From: JBCDGZ01 sp038750655
GTDB lineage: Bacteria; Bacteroidota; Bacteroidia; Chitinophagales; Saprospiraceae
Length of the DNA: 64,000 nt
Reading direction: 5' to 3'
Assembly: GCA_038750655.1 (NCBI GenBank)
Contig: JBCDGZ010000008.1
Coordinates: 22,126-86,125, forward strand
A program made the translations under genes and the position numbers. Positions within the stretch are counted from its first letter, which is position 1. Each line of letters opens with the position of its first letter. The notes under the pieces were generated by a model. The model was not told the origin of the DNA, searched no databases, and worked only from the letters and a program-made list of their open reading frames with translations. Positions 1-8,073 of the stretch are shown piece after piece.

Positions 1-1004
1 GCGTTGAGGCCAAAGTCGCGAATGGGCAATACCCGGCTAGTGACCAAAGTGGCGAAGCCAATAGCGGTGGTGATAGAAGTCAGCAGTGTAGCCAGCCCGA
101 TCTCTCGGATAGTCGTACGGATGGCCGTCATACGGTCGTGCCCCTTGCGCAATTCATCGATGTATTTGGACATAATGTGGATGACATCGGAGGTGCCGAC
201 GATAATCATCAGCACTGGGTAGAGGGCGGCCATTGCGTTGAGGGGGCGGCCCCAGACGCCCAGCAGCCCTAGAAAGAGGAGTAGCCCCAGCGCGATGGAA
301 ACCAGCGAAATAGTGATCCCCCAGGGCCGTCGGAAAATCCAGAACATGATCAGGCTGACCAGCAGCCCGGAGACGAGGGCCGAGACGGTGATTTCGCGCT
401 TTTGCATGGCCACCATTTCTTTTTGGAAGTAGGCTGGCCCGAGGTAGTGATAATCTTCGAAGGCGTAGCTTTGAACCAGAGCATCCAGCGCCAGAATTAG
501 CTCAGTGGACTCTTCCAAGGCGACCGTATCCGCCGTCTTGAGGGCGACGACCAGCGCGGTGGCCTTCTCGTCGATCAGGGTATTGACAAAGCGGGAATCT
601 TGGAGGATGCGGGCTTTGTCTTTGGGGTATTTGCTGGGTTCTTTGACGTGGATGGCGGGTATGGTGGTCAGCCCGAAGGGCGTCTTTAGGGGGTAGGACA
701 CTTCGGTAAGGGACTGGCTACTTTTGATGTGGGGTAAGCGCCCGGATTTGATGGTGAAGTCCTGAAATTTTTCGAGAAAAGATTGTTCAAATACCCCCTC
801 TTGACGTTCCACGGAAACCAGCAAAAAATTGATGTCAGTTTCAAACTCTTCAATAAAATTCTGGTAGAATTCCAGGTCTTTATCGCCTTGCGGGAAAAAC
901 TGTTCGAGCCGGAAAGTAAATTTGAGTTGTAGCGCAAAAAAGACGCTGAGGACGGCTAAAATACTGAACGTTATGATAGAAATTCTCCGAAGCTGAGGAC
1001 TCAT
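1..1004 (-). CDS. RND/MMPL family permease (3' end outside window)
   Basis: The reading frame is open from an ATG at 1004 down to base 1, so about 334 N-terminal residues are visible. It starts with one membrane helix (SIITFSILAVLSVFFALQL), then a periplasmic-type domain containing FEQFFPQGD-like and VSYPLKTPFG segments. From about residue 230 there is a bundle of helices with the RND/MMPL pattern: VSALVSGLLVSLIMFWIF, then ALYPVLMIIVGTSDVIHI with the membrane Asp, then the amphipathic KYIDELRKG linker. This fits the efflux RND/MMPL superfamily (lipid or hydrophobe exporters) in the inner membrane. The substrate cannot be read from the sequence. A -7-like box lies about 60 bases upstream. Confidence 0.85.
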   Translation of the reverse strand, partial: MSPQLRRISIITFSILAVLSVFFALQLKFTFRLEQFFPQGDKDLEFYQNFIEEFETDINFLLVSVERQEGVFEQSFLEKFQDFTIKSGRLPHIKSSQSLTEVSYPLKTPFGLTTIPAIHVKEPSKYPKDKARILQDSRFVNTLIDEKATALVVALKTADTVALEESTELILALDALVQSYAFEDYHYLGPAYFQKEMVAMQKREITVSALVSGLLVSLIMFWIFRRPWGITISLVSIALGLLLFLGLLGVWGRPLNAMAALYPVLMIIVGTSDVIHIMSKYIDELRKGHDRMTAIRTTIREIGLATLLTSITTAIGFATLVTSRVLPIRDFGLN

Positions 1005-1066
1005 TATCCGATGTCTGTTTAGTCTAGTATCTCCATCCCTTTGATCGGGATGTAAGGGCGATTAAT

Positions 1067-1074
1067 CAAAAGTA
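1067..1074 (-). promoter_or_regulatory. Candidate Bacteroidota -7 box for the MMPL permease
   Basis: The minus strand reads TACTTTTG, an exact match to the Bacteroidota TAnnTTTG element, 63 bases before the permease ATG. I see no TTG at the -33 distance, so this is a half-site match only. Confidence 0.4.
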
Positions 1075-1236
1075 ATAGTATAACCTCTAGGCAGACATTT
1101 AGTTGTAGAATTGAGGGCTAATGTGCAGGAACCACTATTTTTTACATCGAAGGCACTTCCTTCAAATTACATTTTACAATTCCCTAATGTTTTGTAAATT
1201 CGTTATCAGTACTTTTATCGAAAAACCAAATGCCCT

Positions 1237-2514
1237 ATGCTTTGCCCCAATATGATTCTCCTTTTAGATATGATTGTCGTCAGTAAATTCGTACTGATTC
1301 TGATTATCGCTGGCTTTATGCCATTGTCTTCTATTTCCTTTTTTCGACATATGATGCCCAAAAAGGAAAAAGAATACAACAAAGCCATTAAGGAAATGGG
1401 CATCAAAACCAATCGGACAGTAGCGGATACCTACAATTATAGACGCTATTTCCTTCCCGTTTCCTTTGTCACCTTAATTTGTCTGCTTTATAGTACCTAC
1501 TTTACCTTCGCCAATACTTTTGTAGCAGATATGAAAGATAGCCTCCTACTGACAGGTGCTTTTTTTGGAGGGACAGAGAATAAAGCGTTAATGGAACAAA
1601 GTATGTCGGTGCTGACCTATGCATTCCTCGGTGGATTTATCTGGTCAGCACAAACGATTATTAGGCGTTTAATTAACAATGATTTACCCCCGAGCGTCTA
1701 CTACAGTGCCGGAATTCGTATCCTATTAGCCTCAGCTGTAGCACTGGTTCTCTCTTTTGTTATCGGTGAGGAGGGCAGTAGTAATATCATCAAATTCAAA
1801 TCTTCATTGGCCGCGATCGCCTTCTTAACCGGGATGTTCCCCGAGCGCGTGCTCTCCTATCTGATCACTGTGTACCAGAAATTCGTCAACCCCGACGAGA
1901 TGAACACCAAACAGCTATCGCTAGAGCGCCTCGAAGGCATCAGCATGCAGCATAAAGAACGCCTGGAAGAAATCGGCATCGATAATGCACAAAACCTAGC
2001 TACCTCTAGCCTCACGCAGCTCTGCGTAGAAACTCCCTTCGAGGCCCGTATGTTGCTTGATTGGATTGGCCAAGCCAAATTGCTCTGCTATTTTAAGGAT
2101 GATATTGAGAAAATCAGAGGAGTAGGCATCCGCTCGGTCTTCGACTTCTTTCTGGCCCCAAAAACTGCCCAACAGCTGCAAGCCCTGGCCCAAGCCGCTG
2201 GAGTAAGCAAGGAATTGCTCCAAAATGTCTATCAAGAAGTCATTAATGATAGAGGGATTCAAGCACTTTATGGCTTCTTATCCGGGGTGAATACTCCGAA
2301 TGAGGAGGTGGATAATCAGGCCACCACAGCCACTACAGCTAATCAGCCTAAGCCAGCTAATACAGCTGATGGGACCAATCCGGTCCCCACAGCTGATAAA
2401 TCTAAATCGACAAGTACGGCTGGTAAGTCTAAACCAACCACCACTGCTGATAAATCTAAACCGGCTGATAAGGCCAAACCGACCAACAAGGCCGATAAAA
2501 CTGATGAGAATTAA
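1237..2514 (+). CDS. Multi-pass membrane protein with helix-hairpin-helix-like domain and Thr/Lys/Pro-rich tail
   Basis: Family not recognised. The 425-residue protein has membrane helices near residues 8-30, 70-90, 120-140 and 165-185, then a soluble part. Residues about 225-350 look like paired helix-hairpin-helix modules (a GISMQHKERLEEIGIDNA-type turn, followed by IRGVGIRSVFDFF), a fold more often used to bind nucleic acid or proteins. From about residue 360 to the end the protein is low-complexity, with repeated TADKSKPT-like units of Ala, Thr, Lys and Pro. The ATG at 1237 is used; an ATG five codons later is an alternative. It is divergent from the MMPL gene and stands alone. Function unknown. 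Confidence 0.7.
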   Translation: MLCPNMILLLDMIVVSKFVLILIIAGFMPLSSISFFRHMMPKKEKEYNKAIKEMGIKTNRTVADTYNYRRYFLPVSFVTLICLLYSTYFTFANTFVADMKDSLLLTGAFFGGTENKALMEQSMSVLTYAFLGGFIWSAQTIIRRLINNDLPPSVYYSAGIRILLASAVALVLSFVIGEEGSSNIIKFKSSLAAIAFLTGMFPERVLSYLITVYQKFVNPDEMNTKQLSLERLEGISMQHKERLEEIGIDNAQNLATSSLTQLCVETPFEARMLLDWIGQAKLLCYFKDDIEKIRGVGIRSVFDFFLAPKTAQQLQALAQAAGVSKELLQNVYQEVINDRGIQALYGFLSGVNTPNEEVDNQATTATTANQPKPANTADGTNPVPTADKSKSTSTAGKSKPTTTADKSKPADKAKPTNKADKTDEN

Positions 2515-2841
2515 ACTCAAGTTGGAGCCTTGTCTCTTAGTTGGGCGCTACTCTTTACACATAGCTGTCAAGGCAGTGTCTCTCGCAGAGGCTACTGACA
2601 GTACTACAAAAGTGGGATTTCAGTAAGAAAAAGTCATCGTGTTCCTTGGCAATAGACACGGCTTGGACCAAAAGGGCTGGTACAGCGATCATCAATAAGA
2701 TCAATACCTTCGCAACAAAGAGGAGCGCCCCCTACGAAAGAGTGCAAAATTTGAAACTTATCGGCTTCTTTTACGGTAAAATACTAATAGATTGCTCCCC
2801 GTCCTGTAATCCATTTGGAGATGAGCCATCTATTGGAAAAT
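2515..2841. other. Intergenic stretch without a convincing gene
   Basis: 327 bases lie between the HhH membrane protein and the OmpA-like gene. The only structure seen is a nested inverted repeat around 2563-2603 (CTGTCA ... TGACAG with an inner CAGT ... ACTG). It lacks a downstream T-run, so it is at best a weak terminator or processing site. A 90-codon frame crossing 2646-2918 overlaps the OmpA signal-peptide region in another frame and is not supported. Confidence 0.5.
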
Positions 2842-3951
2842 ATGAGAAAATTATACTCCCTGATCTGTTACTGCTGTTTGGCGCTCAGTCTATCGGCGCA
2901 GGAAGCGCCGAAGGCTAGCGACAATATCGTGCCCAATCCGGGCTTCGAACGCTATTCTGCTACTCCCATTGGTTGGTTCTACAAAGGCAGTCACTTTACG
3001 GATGTAATGAAATACTGGAGTTCTGCCACCGGGGCCTCCCCCGATGTTTTTGGCCCCAAAGTGCGTGTGCCCAGCCACTGGGCGGCCAAAGGCTTTGGGC
3101 AGCAAAGGGCGCACGGCGGAAAGTCCATGGCCGGCATTACCGCCTACGGCTGCGAGCACGGCAAACCCCACTGCCGAGAATACCTGCAAATACAACTCAG
3201 CGAACCCCTGGTCGTCGGCCAAGAATACTACGCCGAATTTTGGGTCAATCACCTGCCCCGCTCCCTGCAAATTAATAGCCTGGGCCTCTGTTTTACCCAA
3301 GAAAAAGTCGATACCAAAATTGATGTTCCACTGGACTTCACCCCGCAGATCATCGCCGAAGAAATCATCAGTACCCCCGGTAATAGCTGGGCTAAGGTCT
3401 CTGGTCGCTTCACGGCCGAACGCCCGGATGAATACCTCATCATCGGCAATTTTTGCCCCGATAGTATGACCCAGGCTTACTTCGGTGTGGCCAACCACCT
3501 CAATTATGCCTATTACTACATTGACGATGTCATCGTGCGAAAGGAGGAGCCCATTGTTGATGTGCCAGTAAGCGATGATGATCTGACACGGATTCCCCTG
3601 GAGCAAGGGAAGCTGATACCACTCAAAAATATTTTTTTCGATCACGATAAGGCCGAACTGCTGCCGCGCTCCTATGTCGAGCTGCGCAAGCTCCTGCAAG
3701 TTATGCAGCAAAACCCTACGCTGGTCATAGAAATCAATGGCCATACCAGCAGCATCGGCGATTTTGATTACAACATCAATCTCTCTCACCGCCGGGCCAA
3801 GGCCGTCGTCGATTTTCTGCTCGACAATGGCATCCGCGCCCAAAGAGCCCGCTACAAGGGCTACGGCAGTACTCGCCCTATTGCTTCTAACGATCGGGAA
3901 GAGGGCCGAAGCCTCAACCGACGAGTAGAGTTTCTAGTTATCCACAAATGA
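2842..3951 (+). CDS. OmpA-family outer-membrane protein with altered peptidoglycan-binding site
   Basis: 369 residues. The start is the ATG at 2842, which opens a clean signal peptide (MRKLYSLICYCCLALSLSAQ); upstream in-frame starts would precede it. The N-terminal two thirds begin with a NIVPNPGFE motif typical of carbohydrate-binding or jelly-roll modules. The last 115 residues are an OmpA C-terminal domain: IFFDHDKAELLP, INGHTSSIG, NLSHRRAKAVVDFLL, GYGSTRPIASN and SLNRRVEFLVI. The usual GHTD motif reads GHTS, so the Asp that contacts diaminopimelate in OmpA domains is missing, while the partner Arg 15 residues later is present. The gene ends one base before the convergent DUF5686 gene. Predicted location is the periplasmic face of the outer membrane. 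Confidence 0.85.
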   Translation: MRKLYSLICYCCLALSLSAQEAPKASDNIVPNPGFERYSATPIGWFYKGSHFTDVMKYWSSATGASPDVFGPKVRVPSHWAAKGFGQQRAHGGKSMAGITAYGCEHGKPHCREYLQIQLSEPLVVGQEYYAEFWVNHLPRSLQINSLGLCFTQEKVDTKIDVPLDFTPQIIAEEIISTPGNSWAKVSGRFTAERPDEYLIIGNFCPDSMTQAYFGVANHLNYAYYYIDDVIVRKEEPIVDVPVSDDDLTRIPLEQGKLIPLKNIFFDHDKAELLPRSYVELRKLLQVMQQNPTLVIEINGHTSSIGDFDYNINLSHRRAKAVVDFLLDNGIRAQRARYKGYGSTRPIASNDREEGRSLNRRVEFLVIHK

Positions 3952-3952
3952 T

Positions 3953-6463
3953 TTAGAAATTGAAATCGATGCTTCCGCGAACGGAGAAAGGAACGGCCTC
4001 GGGATTATCGAGGTAGGTCAGCCGCCATACAGCATCGAAGCGTAAGATTTTGAAGATGTTCTCAATACCTGCGCCCGCTTCCATGTAGGGGACGCCGGAA
4101 GGTGTACGATAGCCGGTGTAAGTGTCTTCGCCAGGAAGTGGAAAGTCATTCAGTCGATTTCGTTCCTGATTTTTCTTACTCATATATCCTGCTACCGCTT
4201 TAAAAGTACTGACAGCCCGCCATTTGAGCTTACGCAAGAGTGGAATTTTATTGAAAATGAATCCATCCATGTGGTGAGTGAGGATCAACATGGCGTAGGT
4301 GTCACTGGCAAATTCGAAGCGATTCATGCCGTTGAAGACATTGTTGCCGTAGAAATAAGTTTCGTTGCCATTGTGTACTTCGGCGAGTAGGAAGGGAACA
4401 GTGCCAAATACTTTGCCAGCCTTTATTTTATAGCTCAGCCAGCCCATGGGGTTGGTATAAACGAAGTGCCGGTAGCCCAGGGTGATTTTATGGTAGCTGT
4501 ACTCACCTCCCATGACGCCCTTCAGCCCGGCATTGTACTGAAATTCTATGATAGGATGCTGGGTGCCCAGGCTGGTGCGAGAGAACTCTCCGTCGATGAA
4601 TTTCTCGTCGTAGGCGAAGCGAGTTTTGAAAATGAGTTCTGTAGTGGTGATGGTGGTGTCGATGTTGGACAGCGATTCCGGGTCGGGGAGGTAGGCATAG
4701 TTGAAGCCGCCGCCACCTTCTTGAATATTGCCGAAGGGGTCGAGGCGCTGGTGGAGGAAAGTTAGTCGATTGGACCAGCCTCTCTTCCAGTAGCGTTCGT
4801 AGAAGAACTTAGCCTCGCGGGTATCAATAAGTTTTTGGATGATTGGACGGCGGTAGAAGCCGGAGAAGAGGTTGCCCTCGCCGATTTCTTCGCTATTCCC
4901 CGTGTTGAAGGCCACATCGTTTTTGTAGGCGGCCCCCAGTACAATGCGGGGATTTTTGCTCAGGTTGAGTTGGACATCCCCGCCGTATTTGACCCGTTTA
5001 TCTCGGAATCCATAGGCGGCGTAGCCTCCAAAGCGGATGCGTTTACTGAATTGATTACTGGTCCATACCCCCATTTGTATACGAGTACCTTCCACTGGAT
5101 TCGCACTCAGCGCCGTAAAATAAGGGCCGACCTCTATGGGCCCAAATTCTTTGAATCCGACGACCAGCGTATAGATAATGTCCACATAGGTCTTATAAGC
5201 CGGGACATTTTTAATGCTATCCACCATTGCATAGATAGCGGCCTCGTTCTTACTCAATTTATCGTGTCGGGCTTCTTCCCAGAAGCTTTCATCGCGCTCC
5301 AGCTCATTCATCAAGTAGATCGCATCTGGGTCTACTTGTTTGAAAGAATTGGCAATTTCTTCTTTGTTGACCTTATAATCTTTATAGCTCACCGTTTTCC
5401 TACCAATTAGGCCCGGGGCCTTCTTAGTTGTCACAAAGTCGATCATCATCTTCTGCTTGGTGGGCAGCCAGTAAGTATTATCGTGTAAGCCAAACTCCTG
5501 ATAGATTACCGTACGTTGCACCAGGTTGATATTAGCTCCCTCACTCATCCTCATATTGAGCCGCTGTACGGCAAAAATAGAGTCCGCTACCCAAAAATCA
5601 CCGTAGAAGGTATTCTCCTGTTTACGTTTAGGTTTGAACTTGAGTTTGTAGCTCCATTGGTCCTCAATAAAAGCACTGTCGATGATGTAATACTCGTAAT
5701 AGGACAGCCCTTGGTTGGAGAAAGGGCTAGCAAAATTCTTTTCTAGGATAGGTATCCAATTGTCATAGACGCTGAAATACTCGTGCATGGTCGCCAAGAA
5801 CTCCACCACCGTTTGGTTGGTCACCCCAGATACCCGCTGTGCTTTAGGCACCTTGCGGGGCCGCTTATCCTTGCGTGTGTAGTAAATATCCTCTATCGTC
5901 TCGGTGATGTAAGCGGGCAGAAAAGGTTTTTCGTCAGAAGTACTGTCAATATTTTCAAAAATAAAGGCAAAGGGCTTCATCAACTTGCTGTTGCGCAGTT
6001 TCTCGTTGATGTTGTCCAAGTCGAGTTCCAGCTTGGTATAAGCTTCACACTGATAAGCGTCGAGCTTATCAATGCGATTGCGTTTTTTATTCTTTATAAT
6101 ATTGCGAACCACCTCATCAGCAGGATTTTCCCCGGCGTAGACCACGACCTCGGTCAGAGTGAGATCGGAAGAACTGAGTCGAAAATTGATCTTTATCTCT
6201 GCACCATTCGCCATCACCTTACTCATCGTCCGGTAACCTACGGCGGATACGCTCAGGCTATCTCCCGGGGTAGCGGTAGTAAGGGTGTAGTAACCATCGA
6301 CATCAGATGAAGTACCAATGGTTGTCCCTTCGAAATAAACATTACAGAAAGGAACGCCCTCCTCCGTATCATTATCGATCACCTGTCCGGTGATGGTCAC
6401 TGTTTGAGCATTGATAGCAATACAGAATGCCAGCAGGAAGGATGTTGTAAAGAATCGAATCAT
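3953..6463 (-). CDS. DUF5686 protein with carboxypeptidase-regulatory-like domain
   Basis: 836 residues from the ATG at 6463 (a TTG five codons upstream is less likely). After the signal peptide (MIRFFTTSFLLAFCIAINAQ) comes a CarboxypepD_reg-like beta-sandwich: VTITGQVIDNDTEEGVPFCN, then GTSSDVDGYYTL and VSAVGYRTM. The rest matches the DUF5686 family of Bacteroidota outer-membrane proteins, with many alternating beta strands toward the C-terminus and a terminal aromatic residue (SIDFNF), as expected for a beta-barrel inserted by the BAM complex. Function of the family is not established; location in the outer membrane is inferred. The gene converges tail-to-tail with the OmpA-like gene with one base between. 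Confidence 0.85.
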   Translation of the reverse strand: MIRFFTTSFLLAFCIAINAQTVTITGQVIDNDTEEGVPFCNVYFEGTTIGTSSDVDGYYTLTTATPGDSLSVSAVGYRTMSKVMANGAEIKINFRLSSSDLTLTEVVVYAGENPADEVVRNIIKNKKRNRIDKLDAYQCEAYTKLELDLDNINEKLRNSKLMKPFAFIFENIDSTSDEKPFLPAYITETIEDIYYTRKDKRPRKVPKAQRVSGVTNQTVVEFLATMHEYFSVYDNWIPILEKNFASPFSNQGLSYYEYYIIDSAFIEDQWSYKLKFKPKRKQENTFYGDFWVADSIFAVQRLNMRMSEGANINLVQRTVIYQEFGLHDNTYWLPTKQKMMIDFVTTKKAPGLIGRKTVSYKDYKVNKEEIANSFKQVDPDAIYLMNELERDESFWEEARHDKLSKNEAAIYAMVDSIKNVPAYKTYVDIIYTLVVGFKEFGPIEVGPYFTALSANPVEGTRIQMGVWTSNQFSKRIRFGGYAAYGFRDKRVKYGGDVQLNLSKNPRIVLGAAYKNDVAFNTGNSEEIGEGNLFSGFYRRPIIQKLIDTREAKFFYERYWKRGWSNRLTFLHQRLDPFGNIQEGGGGFNYAYLPDPESLSNIDTTITTTELIFKTRFAYDEKFIDGEFSRTSLGTQHPIIEFQYNAGLKGVMGGEYSYHKITLGYRHFVYTNPMGWLSYKIKAGKVFGTVPFLLAEVHNGNETYFYGNNVFNGMNRFEFASDTYAMLILTHHMDGFIFNKIPLLRKLKWRAVSTFKAVAGYMSKKNQERNRLNDFPLPGEDTYTGYRTPSGVPYMEAGAGIENIFKILRFDAVWRLTYLDNPEAVPFSVRGSIDFNF

Positions 6464-6566
6464 ACGGTTGCGGAACAAATGAAATGTCTAAAGCTGTAAA
6501 GACCAAATAATCTGGCTATAGTTGCTAAAGATAACTTACAATAATCTGACCATTTCCCTAAAAATA

Positions 6567-6574
6567 TAAATTTG
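6567..6574 (+). promoter_or_regulatory. Candidate -7 box for rnhB
   Basis: TAAATTTG matches TAnnTTTG and lies 62 bases before the rnhB ATG. No clear TTG at the -33 distance. Confidence 0.35.
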
Positions 6575-6635
6575 TATAGTCTTAAGCAATAGTGTATGTT
6601 TATCTTGACAAAGCCTTAACTTGAATTAACTCCAT

Positions 6636-7214
6636 ATGTTGGAAAATTATTATGAGCCTTCTGTAATTGAGGCCGGCTGCGATGAGGCGGGCCGAGGCTG
6701 CCTGGCCGGTCCCGTCTACGCCGCGGCCGTCATTCTCCCCCCCGATTTTGAGGCACCGCTGCTCAACGACTCTAAGCAGCTCCGCGAAAAACAGCGCGAG
6801 CAACTCCGCGAGCAGATCGAAGCGGAGGCCTCCGCCTGGGCCGTCGGCATCGTCGGCCCCGAAGAAATCGATGACATCAATATCCTCAATGCCTCCTTTC
6901 TGGCCATGCACCGCGCCCTCGACCAACTGTCTACCCGCCCCCAATCCATCCTCGTCGATGGCAACCGCTTTCAGGACTACCAGCGCATTCCCCACCACTG
7001 TATGATCAAAGGGGACGGCCGCTTTATGTCCATCGCTGCTGCCTCCATCCTCGCCAAAACCTATCGCGATGATTATATGAAACAACTGGCGAAGCAGTTT
7101 CCGGGCTATGGTTGGGAGCGCAACAAAGGCTATCCTACAGTGGCCCATCGACAGGCGATTCAGGAGCATGGGGTTACGGAGCACCATCGGCGGTCTTTCA
7201 AGTTATTGCCGTAG
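6636..7214 (+). CDS. rnhB: Ribonuclease HII
   Basis: 192 residues, the normal size for RNase HII, which cleaves the RNA strand of RNA-DNA hybrids and removes misincorporated ribonucleotides. The family signature GCDEAGRGCLAGPVYAAAV is at residues 14-32 with catalytic Asp16 and Glu17. The third acidic residue is Asp108 in ILVDGN, and the fourth is in SILAKTYRDDYM (Asp145). The conserved C-terminal GYPTVAHRQAI and HRRSFKLL segments are present. It stands between a DUF5686 gene on the opposite strand and a convergent MBL hydrolase gene, with 32 bases to the latter. Confidence 0.97.
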   Translation: MLENYYEPSVIEAGCDEAGRGCLAGPVYAAAVILPPDFEAPLLNDSKQLREKQREQLREQIEAEASAWAVGIVGPEEIDDINILNASFLAMHRALDQLSTRPQSILVDGNRFQDYQRIPHHCMIKGDGRFMSIAAASILAKTYRDDYMKQLAKQFPGYGWERNKGYPTVAHRQAIQEHGVTEHHRRSFKLLP

Positions 7215-7246
7215 GCTGTCCACCCAAAGCGCCAGGTACGCTCAGC

Positions 7247-7888
7247 CTACTGAAGAAAAGGATTATGTTCCTTCTCATGCCCCACTGTTGTCGACTGCAT
7301 ATGCCCGGCATAAACCCGAGTTTCGTCTGGCAAAACAAACAACTGGCTGCGTATGCTGTTAATAAGGGTGGCATAATCGCCGCCGGGAAGATCTGTACGG
7401 CCGATGCCTTCGTGGAAGAGGACATCGCCGGCAATGACAAATTGGCTGTCGCGGCAGTAGAAGGAAAGACTGCCCGGCGAGTGGCCCGGTGTGAAGAGCG
7501 TTTCCAGCGTGGTCTGGCCAAAGCGAATGGTTTCGCCAACTTTGATGAAGCGACTAGGTTGCGGCGATTCGTCGGGCAGCGGGATGCCATACAGCTGGCA
7601 AACCTGGGGAACCGAGTTGAGGACCTGCAATTCCTTTTCGTGGATTTCTAAACTCAGATTGTAGGTATCGGCACAAAAGCGATTGCCGAAAACATGGTCC
7701 AGGTGGCAGTGGGTGTTGATGAGGCGAACCGGCTTTAGATTGTTATATGAAATGAACTGCTTCAATTGTATTCGCTCATTTTCCGTGTAACAACCAGGAT
7801 CGATAATGATGCATTCTTTGCTTTCGTCATGGATGATGTAAGTGTTCTCCTGAAAAGGATTGAAGCTGAAATTAGCAACAAGGGCCAT
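7247..7888 (-). CDS. MBL-fold metallo-hydrolase (glyoxalase II-like)
   Basis: 213 residues, cytoplasmic. The metallo-beta-lactamase signature THCHLDHVFG gives metal ligands His60, His62, Asp64 and His65. Further ligands are His136 (TPGHSPGS), Asp155 (VIAGDVLF) and His196 (YAGHMQ). The protein resembles the short glyoxalase-II/YcbL group, which hydrolyses thioesters such as S-lactoylglutathione, but it lacks the long C-terminal substrate domain of classical glyoxalase II. The usual GHG near the C-terminus reads GHM. The exact substrate cannot be assigned. Confidence 0.9.
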   Translation of the reverse strand: MALVANFSFNPFQENTYIIHDESKECIIIDPGCYTENERIQLKQFISYNNLKPVRLINTHCHLDHVFGNRFCADTYNLSLEIHEKELQVLNSVPQVCQLYGIPLPDESPQPSRFIKVGETIRFGQTTLETLFTPGHSPGSLSFYCRDSQFVIAGDVLFHEGIGRTDLPGGDYATLINSIRSQLFVLPDETRVYAGHMQSTTVGHEKEHNPFLQ

Positions 7889-8073
7889 ATATTTACCGTT
7901 AAGAGTTTTAGGAAATGATCAATTGGGCGTATCTTAAACAGGAATTCAGTTACTTCACTGCTGCATTCCTGACAGTAGCCGCACTTTTGTTGGTAAAAGT
8001 ACACTTCTCCGTTATTTATACGTTGACATTTTTGAAGAAAAAATACAACTTAGTAGGATAAACCTTTATCTAT

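Noticed and set aside
2646..2918. 90-codon plus-strand frame before the OmpA-like gene
   Set aside because: Overlaps the OmpA signal peptide in another frame and has no recognisable features.
2890..3843. 317-codon minus-strand frame
   Set aside because: Antisense to the OmpA-like gene, where motifs are unmistakable; shadow frame from codon bias.
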